Positions 48,809 to 57,781 of a stretch of DNA of 64,000 nt are shown piece after piece. A program made the position numbers and the translations under genes. Below the pieces are notes generated by a model, which ran no database searches, had not been told where the DNA came from, and saw only the letters and a list, made by a program, of their open reading frames with translations. Numbering within the stretch: the stretch's first letter is position 1; the number at the start of each line of letters is the position of its first letter. Source of the DNA: CAVPDG01 sp963702535 (GTDB lineage: Bacteria > Chloroflexota > Anaerolineae > Anaerolineales > UBA4823); contig CAVPDG010000016.1 of NCBI GenBank assembly GCA_963702535.1, positions 124,001 through 188,000 on the forward strand. Direction: 5' to 3'.

Positions 48809-49774
48809 CAGTCCAACCTCCGCCGCTTTAAATTCGGCTGGTAGCCGTATTCAGTGGCAGACCGCAACCCATCCAGCCTTTCCCAACCACCCACCGCCTC
48901 CAGGTACTGCCCGTGATCCTTCACCCCGTAAACGAATTGCTCCAGGTACTGGGCATACAGGGCGTCATCTTCAGCCACATCGTGGTAGTGCTTGAGCTGG
49001 CGGGGGTCGTAATCGTAATAATTGTAAACCGCGTACGGGTGGGCGCCCCACGGCACCCGGCAAACATGCTTGACGGCAAAATACGGGATATGGTTTCGCT
49101 CCGGCTCTCTGCGCAGGCTGTCCTCATCGACGATCTCCTCAGCCGTGACAATGACCGTATCGGCGCAGAGCGCCTGTTGCATATCGGCAAAGGACTGTCC
49201 CTCGATGCGCAGCTATGCCGTTGGCTGTGGCTTTCTGCACGTGCAAAACGCAAAAATCCGTGTGAATCGCCGGCACCAGCACCACACGGTCATCCGGGTC
49301 GAAAGGCGATTGCATCACATGCAGCTTCAGGGGGCTGGTGCGCGGGTCAGCAGCGCGCTGCTCCGGTGTGAGCGCCTGCCTGGCGACGACATCGCTCCCC
49401 AACAGGCTGCGCACGGGCATAAAGGGGATGCCCATCGCCCCGGCGGTGAACCTCGCCACCATCGAAAAGTTGCTGTAGTCTTCCCATTCGATCTCGCCCC
49501 GCTGCACCGCCAGCCGCCAGCGTGGCCCGATGGTGTTGAACGCCTCGTCGGCTTCATACGCCAGCTCCACCCGCTTGACGCAGCCCGCCCCGATCAGGAT
49601 ATCCCAATCGCCTCCCGGTGAATGTCCGAAAAGGTAGAGGTTGCGCCGTTTCAGGCGCACAAGCTCGTACACGAACGCCATGGGATGGCGTTGGGTGGTG
49701 AAGCCGCCGAAGGAGATCGTCGCCCCATCCGGCACCAGCGCCGCCGCCTCAGGCAGGTTGATCAGTTTGTTCAC
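48808..49774 (-). CDS. CoA-transferase subunit A (glutaconate type), frameshifted
   Basis: VPDGATISFGGFTTQRHPMAFVYELVR and the Gly-rich GHSPGGDWDILIGAGCVKRVELAYEA are alpha-subunit signatures of glutaconate-type CoA-transferases. The frame slips near 49215 and continues with LRIEGQSFADMQQALCADTVIVTAEEIV to LKRRRLD. The reconstructed length is about 322 residues, as expected for GctA. It lies downstream of the transhydrogenase gene by 52 bp. Confidence 0.82.
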
Positions 49775-49826
49775 TCGTTATCCCCTCCTTTGCTGAAATC
49801 ATCACGATAAATCCCAATGAGCCATT

Positions 49827-51104
49827 TTACCAGTACCTCATTGCATCCAGGAATAGCTGTTTGAGATCGTCAGCGCCTGCCTGGCGAGGCGAGAGCTTGG
49901 TAACACGGTGCTGGGGTAATGTGCCCGCCGCCAGCGCCTCTACGTCTTCCGGAGTGAAACCCACCGCGCTCAACCCGTTGGGCATGCCCGTCTTGCGCAT
50001 CAGGTCAATGATGACCTGCGCCAGCAGCTCGCCCGCATCCTTCAGGTCCACATCGCGCACATCCGCTCCCATCAGCTTCGCCGCAAAAAGGTGGCGTTCC
50101 GGACTGGCTTGCCCGGTAAAGCGGAACACCGCCGGCGCGTTGAGCGTAACCGCCATGCCGTGCGGAATGAGCGGGTGATCCGAGAGATAGCCCTCCGGGC
50201 AGTACTCCCGCACCATACCCGATACCGGATAAGACATGCCGTGCGGCAGATGCACACCCGCATTGCCAAAGCCGATCCCGGCAAAGCAGGCTGCCATCAG
50301 CATCTCACCGCGCGCCTCATCATCTTCCGGGTCTGCCAGAACGCGCAGCAAGTTCTGCGGCGTCATCTCGATCGCCCGCGCAGCCCAGATATCGCTGATC
50401 GGGTTTGCGCCCTGGTATGCAGGGCGCAGACCAGGGTGTTCCGGCGCCGTCCGGCTGGAGAAAGGAATCGCTGTCAGCGATTCGATCGCATGGCAAAGCA
50501 CGTCCCAACCGGTGCTGGAGGCAACCATCTTCGGCAGTGTGCGCGTGTTATTCGGATCGACGATCCCCATCACCGGGCGCAGCGCCGGATGGGCAATCCC
50601 CGTCTTCACGTGCATCTCTTCCAGGTCGAAGATGGCGGTTCCGGTAGTCTCGCTGCCCGTGCCCGCGGTGGTCGGGACGGCGATCAGCGGCGCCAGTCTC
50701 CCCGGCACAGGGCGCCCCTCGCCGATCGGAGCGTTCACGTAAGCCAGGAAATCCGCCGGGTAAGTGGTGTACAGGTTCGCCGCTTTGGCGGTATCCATGG
50801 TGGAACCGCCGCCGATCGCCACATACCCATCGAACTTACCGTCTTGGGCAAAGAGAATTGCTTCTTTGAAGGAGGCATCCGTCGGCTCGATGCGCACCCG
50901 GTCGAACAGCGTCGCCTGGACGCCGGCTGCCCGCAACAATTCCAGGGCAACAACTACCGGCTCTTCATGCACCAGGTGCGGGTCGACAACCACCATGACC
51001 CGCTTCGCTCCCAGCGCGCGCATGTCGTACCCGATCTCACGCGTCGCGCCGGGTCCGTACTTGATATTGGAGGTATTCATCACAAAAGCGTTCTCAAGAG
51101 TCAT
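49827..51104 (-). CDS. Iron-dependent alcohol dehydrogenase family, hydroxyacid-oxoacid transhydrogenase (ADHFE1) type
   Basis: An intact protein of 425 residues from the ATG at 51104 (preceded by GAGGTGG). Residues typical of the iron-type ADH fold are seen: IGGGSTMDTAKAANLY, PTTAGTGSETTGTAIFD, GWDVLCHAIESL, and the metal motif FGNAGVHLPHGMSYPVSG. From memory, KYGPGATREIGYDM, RVRIEPTDASFKEAI, AYQGANPISDIWA and PQHRVTKLSPR match human ADHFE1 closely. That enzyme moves hydride from 4-hydroxybutyrate to 2-oxoglutarate without free NAD. Here it precedes a CoA-transferase pair. Confidence 0.85.
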   Translation of the reverse strand: MTLENAFVMNTSNIKYGPGATREIGYDMRALGAKRVMVVVDPHLVHEEPVVVALELLRAAGVQATLFDRVRIEPTDASFKEAILFAQDGKFDGYVAIGGGSTMDTAKAANLYTTYPADFLAYVNAPIGEGRPVPGRLAPLIAVPTTAGTGSETTGTAIFDLEEMHVKTGIAHPALRPVMGIVDPNNTRTLPKMVASSTGWDVLCHAIESLTAIPFSSRTAPEHPGLRPAYQGANPISDIWAARAIEMTPQNLLRVLADPEDDEARGEMLMAACFAGIGFGNAGVHLPHGMSYPVSGMVREYCPEGYLSDHPLIPHGMAVTLNAPAVFRFTGQASPERHLFAAKLMGADVRDVDLKDAGELLAQVIIDLMRKTGMPNGLSAVGFTPEDVEALAAGTLPQHRVTKLSPRQAGADDLKQLFLDAMRYW

Positions 51105-51179
51105 GGATACCACCTCACGCCCGAAACTGGACAACCGGCAGTCACCCTTTGCAGGGTTATGTCGCTAACTACTAAAGGG

Positions 51180-51209
51180 GGGCGGACAGCGAACATCCGC
51201 TGTCCGCCC
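51180..51209 (-). terminator. Terminator after the binding-protein gene
   Basis: GGGCGGACAGCG (51180-51191) and CGCTGTCCGCCC (51198-51209) form a 12-bp perfect stem, 30 bp after the stop of the minus-strand gene at 51240. CCCTTTAG follows on that strand. Confidence 0.65.
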
Positions 51210-51239
51210 TTACTTCACATTTCTTACCAGGCTCCAGGG

Positions 51240-53369
51240 CTACTGTGTCTCGCCTGCCATATATTCTTGCAGGGTCTTGCCAGGATAGTAGTGCTCGAAG
51301 GCCGCTTCCACGTTGTCCTTTGTGACTGCCATGTTTTCGTAGAAAAGGACGCCCGGGATTGGGTCGCCGTTGAGCAGGTTGACGATCTGGGTCATCGTCC
51401 ATCTCGCCGGCGCGATGGAGGAGTAAGCTGCGGTGCCGACGATCTCGCCATTGTAGATGCCCGCCAGGATCGGCTTGTCGTTGTCCACGGAGGACAGCAG
51501 CAGGTCATCCTTCCCGTTGGCTTTCTTGGCATTCAGCATACCAATCGTCGCCGAGGAGTACAGACCCCAGGCGCCGATCATGTCGGGATACGCCTTGATG
51601 GCTCCGTCAAACGCATTGAAATGCTCTTCGGGCGAAATGCCGGTCAGCTCAACGATCTCTATATCGGGGTATTTGGCAAAAACGTCCCTGAAGCCCTTTT
51701 CGCGGGTCTCAGCGTTGGGGTGCACGAAGGGCAGCGTCTGAAAGACCACCGTGCCTTTCATCTCCTTGCCGCTTGCCAGCAGGGCTTGCTCGAGCAGCTC
51801 GCCGGCGATCTTGCCTTGCTCCACAGTGTCCGAAATCGATACGGCAAAGGTGCTTCCCGCCAGGGGCGCATTCAGCGTAACCACGGGTATACCAGCCTTC
51901 TCGAGCGCATCGAGGGAGGTCTTCACGCCGGTGAAGTCGCACGGTGCAAGGATGACGCCGTCCACTCCCTGCAAGATCCACTGCTCGATCGCCTGGTTTT
52001 GAGCGTTCTGGTCGTAGTTCGCGTCGTTGACCAGCAGCTCAACACCCGCCTCTTCTGCCGCCGTTTTCATGCTTTCCAGGATCATCGCGCCCACTTCGTC
52101 CACCGTGTAGTAGACGGAGAAGCCGATCGTGTACTTCTCGTCAGCCGTGGGCATCGCCGTAGTCATTTCGTCGGGGGCTTTAACCGCGCCCGGCGACTTG
52201 ATCGTGGTGTCGGCTTCGACGCCTACATCCGCGTACCAACCGTTGAGATCGAATACTTCATTCGGATCTCCCACCACCGTGAAATCGGGCGCGTTGGGAT
52301 TCCCTTCGAACGCGGCAGGCGCTTCGGTAGCCGCCGGGGCTTCTGTCGCCGCAGGCGCTTCGGTCATGAAATCCTTGGCGTTCTCATTGTTGATGAGCAG
52401 GGTGGGCACCTCGGTGATCGGAGGGATGTCCGTCCGGCTCGGGTCTGCGCAATACTTCAGCCAGGCTGCTACGGCCTCTTTACCGAACTCGTACGGCTGC
52501 TGCTGGGCAGTGGCGCCTTTGACCGCACCGCTCGCCAACAGCTCGATCTCTTCCGGAATACCGTCGATCTCACCGACCCAAACGTCCTCTCTACCGAGGT
52601 TGGGCAGCACAGTCGCGGCAGCCGGGATGCCGTACCCGGCGTAATCGAAGACAGCCACAGCGTTCGGCGCTGCGGTGAGCAGGTTCTCGATCATCGTGGC
52701 GTTAGCCGGGATGGTCACTTCTTCTTTCATTGCCTGACCGGCGATCTTCACATCCGGGTACTTCGCGATGACGTCCTTGTATGCTTTCATTCTCTCCAAG
52801 ACTACGGAGACCTGCGGTCCATCTGCCAGGACAACGTCCCCTTTGTAGCCGATCTGCTTGAGGATATATTCAGCCACCTCGGAAGCAGCTTTGTAGTCGT
52901 TGGAGCGGATGAAGGTCACGATCTTGACATCCTCGTTGGGATCAGGTCCCAGGGCAACTGCGATCACCGGCACGCCGGCTTCGTTGGCTTTGCGGACTGC
53001 TTCCACGCTTCCCACAGGATCGCTCATGCTGATGAACAGCACATCGATATCCTGCGCAAGGAAGTTCTCAACGGCTGCCAGCTCTTTCTTCAGGTCGCCG
53101 CCGGAGTTGGTGATCAGCAGCTCCCCGCCAGCGGCTTCCACACCTTCTGTGAGCCCTTTCGATATCGCATCATAGAAAATGTTGGTCTGGAACTCTACAT
53201 AACCAGCCTTGAAAAAGTCGCAGATCGACGCCGCGGGCTCCGTCGCTGCTGCCGGCGCTTCGGTAGCGGCTGGAGCCGGAGCAGTGGTTGGCGCTGCAGC
53301 CGGGGTGCAGGCTGACAATACAAACGCCAGGATCAGCAAGAGCGATACAAACTGTACTAGCTTCTTCAT
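51240..53369 (-). CDS. ABC sugar-type substrate-binding lipoprotein with two fused binding domains
   Basis: An intact 709-residue protein. MKKLVQFVSLLLILAFVLSAC is a lipoprotein signal with lipobox LSAC. A first periplasmic-binding domain (Peripla_BP_4/RbsB type) spans about residues 50-340: GYVEFQTNIFYDAISKGL, NFLAQDIDVLFISMSDP, AVFDYAGYGIPAA. A linker made of repeated TEAPAA units leads to a second such domain at about 410-700: YTIGFSVYYTVDEVGAMI, QWILQGVDGVILAPCD, GIPVVTLNAPL, IGAWGLYSSATIG. Both domains should capture a sugar-like ligand outside the membrane. It pairs with the RbsC-type permease and RbsA-type ATPase next to it. Confidence 0.88.
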   Translation of the reverse strand: MKKLVQFVSLLLILAFVLSACTPAAAPTTAPAPAATEAPAAATEPAASICDFFKAGYVEFQTNIFYDAISKGLTEGVEAAGGELLITNSGGDLKKELAAVENFLAQDIDVLFISMSDPVGSVEAVRKANEAGVPVIAVALGPDPNEDVKIVTFIRSNDYKAASEVAEYILKQIGYKGDVVLADGPQVSVVLERMKAYKDVIAKYPDVKIAGQAMKEEVTIPANATMIENLLTAAPNAVAVFDYAGYGIPAAATVLPNLGREDVWVGEIDGIPEEIELLASGAVKGATAQQQPYEFGKEAVAAWLKYCADPSRTDIPPITEVPTLLINNENAKDFMTEAPAATEAPAATEAPAAFEGNPNAPDFTVVGDPNEVFDLNGWYADVGVEADTTIKSPGAVKAPDEMTTAMPTADEKYTIGFSVYYTVDEVGAMILESMKTAAEEAGVELLVNDANYDQNAQNQAIEQWILQGVDGVILAPCDFTGVKTSLDALEKAGIPVVTLNAPLAGSTFAVSISDTVEQGKIAGELLEQALLASGKEMKGTVVFQTLPFVHPNAETREKGFRDVFAKYPDIEIVELTGISPEEHFNAFDGAIKAYPDMIGAWGLYSSATIGMLNAKKANGKDDLLLSSVDNDKPILAGIYNGEIVGTAAYSSIAPARWTMTQIVNLLNGDPIPGVLFYENMAVTKDNVEAAFEHYYPGKTLQEYMAGETQ

Positions 53370-53442
53370 TTTTCTTTCCTCCGTTCAATTTCTTTGGATA
53401 GGTTCCGATGGTCGAGATTACTTCAAGCAAATACAAACAGGA

Positions 53443-54492
53443 TTAGATGGCACACCTCCTTTCTTTGACTCGTCCGCTTATCTTTATCCGTTTCGTCCGC
53501 GGAACGTGGTCATCCTTGCCTGGATTTGACGCGTTGTCCATCAGTACCGCCAGGATGATGACCAGTCCTTTGACCAATATCTGCACGTGGTACTGGGCGC
53601 CCATCAGCGACATACCATTGTTGAGGGTAGCCATGATCAGGCAGCCTCCCAGCGTTCCGAATATCGAGCCAACTCCTCCGGAGATCGCCGTTCCGCCCAG
53701 GATAACGCCGGAGATACTGTCCAGCGCCAGGGTGGATCCCACATCTGGCAGCCCAGAGTTCATCAGCGCCGCCAGGATCAAGCCGGAAATGAAGGCGTAC
53801 CCTCCGTTCATCGTGTATGCCGCGATCTTGACCAGGCTGATGTTGATGCCCGCTACCCGCGCCGCTTCCGGGTTGCCGCCGATGCTGCGCACATAGAATC
53901 CGAACTTGGTCCGCGTGAAGACAAACCAGGAGGCCAGCAGCACAATCAGCGATATGATGACAGGTGAAGGGATGAGATTGAATAGCGTGCCGTTACCCAA
54001 CAGGTCTGCGTAATAGGGGATTACGATGGGCACCGGTTTGCCTGCCGTAAGCGTGAGGGCAAGACCCCGGTAGATGAACATCGTAGCCAGTGTTACCAGG
54101 AAGGGCTCGATCTTGCCTTTGACAGAGACAAATCCGTTGAAGAAGCCCAGCAGCAGGGCTGCAATCAGTACGATGAACAGCGCCGGGAGCGCCGGCATCA
54201 ATTCGCCTCTTACGAGCATGGCAAAACTGACGCCCACAACAGCCGCTATCGAGCCTACGGAGAGGTCCAGCCCTCCCAGAGTGATAATGAACGTCATCCC
54301 CAATCCGGCAATCAGCACATAGCTCATATTCTTCAAGATTGCAAGCAAGTTTAACGGATTGAGAAATACCGGCTTCAGGAAGGTAAACACGATCATCAGC
54401 ACAATCAAGATCAAGATGGTACGATACCGGATGACGAGCTTCCAGATTGTGGATTTGGTTGTCTGCCCAGTTTTGGCTTGTGCTTGTATCAC
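53443..54492 (-). CDS. Sugar ABC transporter permease (RbsC family)
   Basis: A 349-residue integral membrane protein with eight to ten hydrophobic helices. LGMTFIITLGGLDLSVGSIAAVVG, VTLATMFIYRGLALTLTAGKPV, YVRSIGGNPEAARVAGIN and LDSISGVILGGTAISGGVGSIFGTLGG are the RbsC/XylH signatures (given in part). The C-terminus has about 25 basic residues beyond the last helix. It lies between the ATPase and binding-protein genes. Confidence 0.92.
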   Translation of the reverse strand: MIQAQAKTGQTTKSTIWKLVIRYRTILILIVLMIVFTFLKPVFLNPLNLLAILKNMSYVLIAGLGMTFIITLGGLDLSVGSIAAVVGVSFAMLVRGELMPALPALFIVLIAALLLGFFNGFVSVKGKIEPFLVTLATMFIYRGLALTLTAGKPVPIVIPYYADLLGNGTLFNLIPSPVIISLIVLLASWFVFTRTKFGFYVRSIGGNPEAARVAGINISLVKIAAYTMNGGYAFISGLILAALMNSGLPDVGSTLALDSISGVILGGTAISGGVGSIFGTLGGCLIMATLNNGMSLMGAQYHVQILVKGLVIILAVLMDNASNPGKDDHVPRTKRIKISGRVKERRCAI

Positions 54493-54563
54493 TGTCTTTT
54501 ACCTCCGGCTGTTATTTGGAATGGCTACTGGGTCTTCTGAGTGGCAAGGCTGATCACAAGCTC

Positions 54564-56036
54564 CTAAGTCGCCTCTGTTTTCGAAATGATCCCTTTCATC
54601 CGGCCCTCTTGCATCACCATTATCCTGTCCGCCACACTGACGAGCTCGGGCAGCTCGGATGAGACCATCACGATCGCCGCGCCGCGTGCAGCAAGCTCCC
54701 CCATAATCGAATAGATTTCCGTCTTTGCTCCGATATCGATGCCACGCGTCGGCTCATCAAAGATGATCACATCCGGAGCAAAGTCCAGCCATTTGGCAAG
54801 CGCCACTTTCTGCTGGTTGCCGCCGGAGAGCGAGCTCACAATCTGATCAATGCTCCTGACTCTGATGTTCAATGTCTTCCGGTGAGTGTCAGCCACCGCT
54901 TTCAGCTTCGACCAGTTCAGGTACCCGGCGAAGGAGGGACGTTGCGCGTTGACCAGGTTGATGTTCTCATGCACCGGAAGGCAAAGCACCAGGCCCGACT
55001 TCTTTCTATCTTCGGTGACAAACGCGATTTTGTGCTGGATGGCTTGCCGCGGGCTCGTTGGACGAAATTCTTCGCCATTCAGAAAGATCTTCCCATCCGT
55101 TACCGGTCGCATGCCAAATAGCGATTCCAGCGTTTCGGTCCGCCTTGAACCAACCAGTCCCCCGATGCCGAAGATTTCGCCCTTGTGCACGTCGAAGGAA
55201 ATCCCCTTGAACAATTCGCCGCTGGTCAGGTTCTCCACTCGCAACACGACATCTCCAATGGGAACCTCTCGCTTGGGATATACGTTCTTCAGCTCGCGTC
55301 CCACCATCATGGTGATCAGGTCTTTTTCGGTGACGTCCGAGTTGTTTACCGTGCCCACCAGCTCCCCATCTCGCAGGACAGTGATGCGGTCGGCGATGCC
55401 GCCGATCTCGTGCAGCCGGTGGGAGATATAGATAATCGCCACGCCGTTGGCTCTTAAACTGCGGATAATTTCCATCAATTTGTCGGCGTCATTTTGAGAG
55501 ATGGAGGACGTCGGCTCATCCATCAGCACGATTTTTGCCTTGGAAGTGACGGCTTTTGCGATCTCCACCACCTGCTGCTGGGCAATGGAGAGATCCTTTA
55601 CAAGACTGTCGGGTTCTATCTCACTCTGACCCAGTTCTTCCAACGCCCGGGCAGCGATGGCCCGGTACTCCTGCTTTTTTTGCAGGAAGCCTTTGAACTG
55701 GTCTTGTTTATCCAGGACGATATTCTCCGCCACCGTCATATGCGCGCAAAGTGTCAATTCCTGGTAGATGGTGTGAATCGATGCGCTGATCGCGTCCTTA
55801 GGATTTCTAAATATTACCGGCTTGCCAGCGATGAGCATTTCGCCGCCTTTGTCCGGCGGGTGATATCCGCTCAAGATCTTAATCAGCGTGGACTTGCCAG
55901 CCCCGTTCTCGCCCAGCAAGGCATGCACTTCGCCGCTCCTCACCCCCATATCGACGTTCTTGAGGGCTACTACGCCAGGAAAAGTCTTGCTGATATGCCT
56001 CAGCTCGAGTATATACTCACCTGCTGACAAAACCAT
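54564..56036 (-). CDS. Sugar ABC transporter ATPase with two ABC domains (RbsA/MglA family)
   Basis: A 490-residue protein with two nucleotide-binding domains. The first has Walker A GENGAGKSTLIKILSG, signature LSIAQQQVVEIAKAV and Walker B IVLMDEPTSSI. The second has the usual degenerate Walker A (GGLVGSRRTETLESLFG), signature LSGGNQQKVALAKWL and Walker B VIIFDEPTRGIDIGAK. It belongs to the ribose/galactose/xylose type. It starts 1 bp from the PIG-L stop, so the genes are coupled. Confidence 0.93.
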   Translation of the reverse strand: MVLSAGEYILELRHISKTFPGVVALKNVDMGVRSGEVHALLGENGAGKSTLIKILSGYHPPDKGGEMLIAGKPVIFRNPKDAISASIHTIYQELTLCAHMTVAENIVLDKQDQFKGFLQKKQEYRAIAARALEELGQSEIEPDSLVKDLSIAQQQVVEIAKAVTSKAKIVLMDEPTSSISQNDADKLMEIIRSLRANGVAIIYISHRLHEIGGIADRITVLRDGELVGTVNNSDVTEKDLITMMVGRELKNVYPKREVPIGDVVLRVENLTSGELFKGISFDVHKGEIFGIGGLVGSRRTETLESLFGMRPVTDGKIFLNGEEFRPTSPRQAIQHKIAFVTEDRKKSGLVLCLPVHENINLVNAQRPSFAGYLNWSKLKAVADTHRKTLNIRVRSIDQIVSSLSGGNQQKVALAKWLDFAPDVIIFDEPTRGIDIGAKTEIYSIMGELAARGAAIVMVSSELPELVSVADRIMVMQEGRMKGIISKTEAT

Positions 56037-56037
56037 T

Positions 56038-56805
56038 TTATGAGTCTCCGCTATTCTCCGGGTATGAAGCGAGCTGCACAGGGGGGAGCAGCCGGTAAGC
56101 CTTGTGGTTCGGCCAGGTCTGCACCACCCGGAATGCCTCAGCGTACTTGCAGCCGCACTGGAACCCGCGCATCTTGTTGGTCACCGACACATACTCGAAC
56201 CAGTCTTTGAATCCAAACTGTTTTTCCAAAAAATCACCGTGCTGGCTCTCGTGTTGCCGGAATGCTTCCAGCTTTTGCTCGAACTCCTGTGAGATATCCA
56301 CGTAATAGTCAGGTGGAGCGACGCGATGCGTTCCGGTCGTCTCCGTGTAGAACACCGTTGGGATATGATCGATGGGCGGGTACTCCGTATCAGGGATATT
56401 AGCGACGCTCGCCCAGATCGCTGCCCGGTAGGTCATCTCGCCCACGTTGGAGTGGTCGTGCACGTAATCATCGCGATCGAGCGTGATGATCACATCCGGG
56501 TTTGTGCGCCGGATCAGGTCAACATATCTCTTCCAGGTCGCGTTGTCCTGCCACACCTCGCCGTCCCTGTACCCCAGCATGATCAGCTCGGCGCCGATCA
56601 CGTCCGCGCCTCTCTGCGCCTCCACGGCGCGAATGGCTTCGATCTCCGGACCGGTATGGATCTTCGAGCCCACATTTCCGGTGGCGGCAATCGCCATGTA
56701 CACCTTGTGACCTTCCTTGACGTAACGGATCAGCGTGCCAGCGCAAAAAACTTCGACATCGTCGGGATGTGCAGTAGCTGCCAGGACTGTGAGTTTTTTG
56801 GACAT
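56038..56805 (-). CDS. PIG-L family deacetylase, copy 1
   Basis: A 255-residue zinc hydrolase of the LmbE/PIG-L fold. AATAHPDDVEVFCAGTL has the AHPDD metal motif and RDDYVHDHSNVGEMTYRAA supplies the second His site. Family members remove N-acetyl groups from sugars such as GlcNAc derivatives. The C-terminus NKMRGFQCGCKYAEAFRV carries two Cys. It is one of two near-identical neighbours in the ABC importer operon, which suggests action on the imported compound or on a product made from it. Confidence 0.9.
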   Translation of the reverse strand: MSKKLTVLAATAHPDDVEVFCAGTLIRYVKEGHKVYMAIAATGNVGSKIHTGPEIEAIRAVEAQRGADVIGAELIMLGYRDGEVWQDNATWKRYVDLIRRTNPDVIITLDRDDYVHDHSNVGEMTYRAAIWASVANIPDTEYPPIDHIPTVFYTETTGTHRVAPPDYYVDISQEFEQKLEAFRQHESQHGDFLEKQFGFKDWFEYVSVTNKMRGFQCGCKYAEAFRVVQTWPNHKAYRLLPPVQLASYPENSGDS

Positions 56806-56902
56806 AGTTGCCAGACTCCCGTATCTTCTCAGTTCGCTCTAGCTCTTCACCCGGTCAAACAGCGGGCAGAGCCTCCCGGCGCGCGCCGGGAGGCTGAATG
56901 GT

Positions 56903-57650
56903 TTACCGCGACCCAAATTGCACGGGCGGCAGCAAGCGGTAAGCCTTATGGTTTGGCCATGTTTGCACCACCCGGAAGGCTTCGGCATACTTGCAGCCAC
57001 ACTGGAAACCGCGCATCTTGTTCAGCACCTCAAGGTATTCAAACCAGTCTTTCACTCCGAACTGCTTCTCGAGGAAATCGCCGTGCTGGCTCTCGTGTTG
57101 CCTGAATGCCAGCTTCTTTTGCTCGAACTCCTGGGTGATGTCTACATAGTGGTCAGGTGGGGCGACGCGGAGCGTGCCGATCGTCTCAAAGTAGAACACG
57201 GTCGGGATATGGTCGATGGGCGGGTACTCCGTATCGGGAATGTTTGCCACGCTCGCCCAAATCGCGGCCCGATAGGCCATCTCGCCCACGTTGGAATGGT
57301 CGTGCACGTAGTCATCCCGGTCATGAGTCAGGATCACATCCGGATTGGTGCGCCGGATCAGGTCCACGTACTTCTTCCACGTCGCATTATCCTGCCAGAC
57401 TTCGCCATCCAAGAACCCCATGATGGTCAGCTCTGCGCCGATCACATCCGCAGCTTTCTGCGCCTCTTTCGGCCCGGATCGCTTCAATTTCTGGACCGGT
57501 GTGGATCTTCGAACCCACATTGCCCGTGGCAGCGATCGCCATATGGACCTTATGCCCTTCCTTGACGTAGCGGATGAGGGTCCCCGCACATTGCAGCTCG
57601 ATATCATCCGGGTGGGCTGATGCGCACAATACAGTGAGTTTCTTAGACAT
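56903..57650 (-). CDS. PIG-L family deacetylase, copy 2, frameshifted
   Basis: Starts MSKKLTVLCASAHPDDIELQCAGTL at 57650 and is, by eye, more than 80 % identical to copy 1. The frame breaks near 57470: comparison with copy 1 shows that one extra base in GGGCCG would explain it. After the break come KEAQKAADVIGAEL, HDRDDYVHDHSNVGEMAYRAA and the same Cys-containing end. The reconstructed length is about 249 residues. The duplication looks recent or is kept for two related substrates. Confidence 0.87.
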
Positions 57651-57781
57651 GTCTGAAATTCTCCTTTCTGGATTCAAGCTCGTTGCTGTAAATGATGGAC
57701 GGTCTTGGTCGTACAAGGCAATTGCGGTATGGTCCTCCTTTCACTGAAACAGCCTCATCAAGCAAGGTGCGCATAGGGTGG

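Noticed and set aside
50091..53315. A 1074-codon open frame on the + strand
   Set aside because: It is exactly antisense to the transhydrogenase and binding-protein genes, has no signal or domain, and its composition (Arg, His, Gln rich) is what the reverse of GC-rich codons gives.
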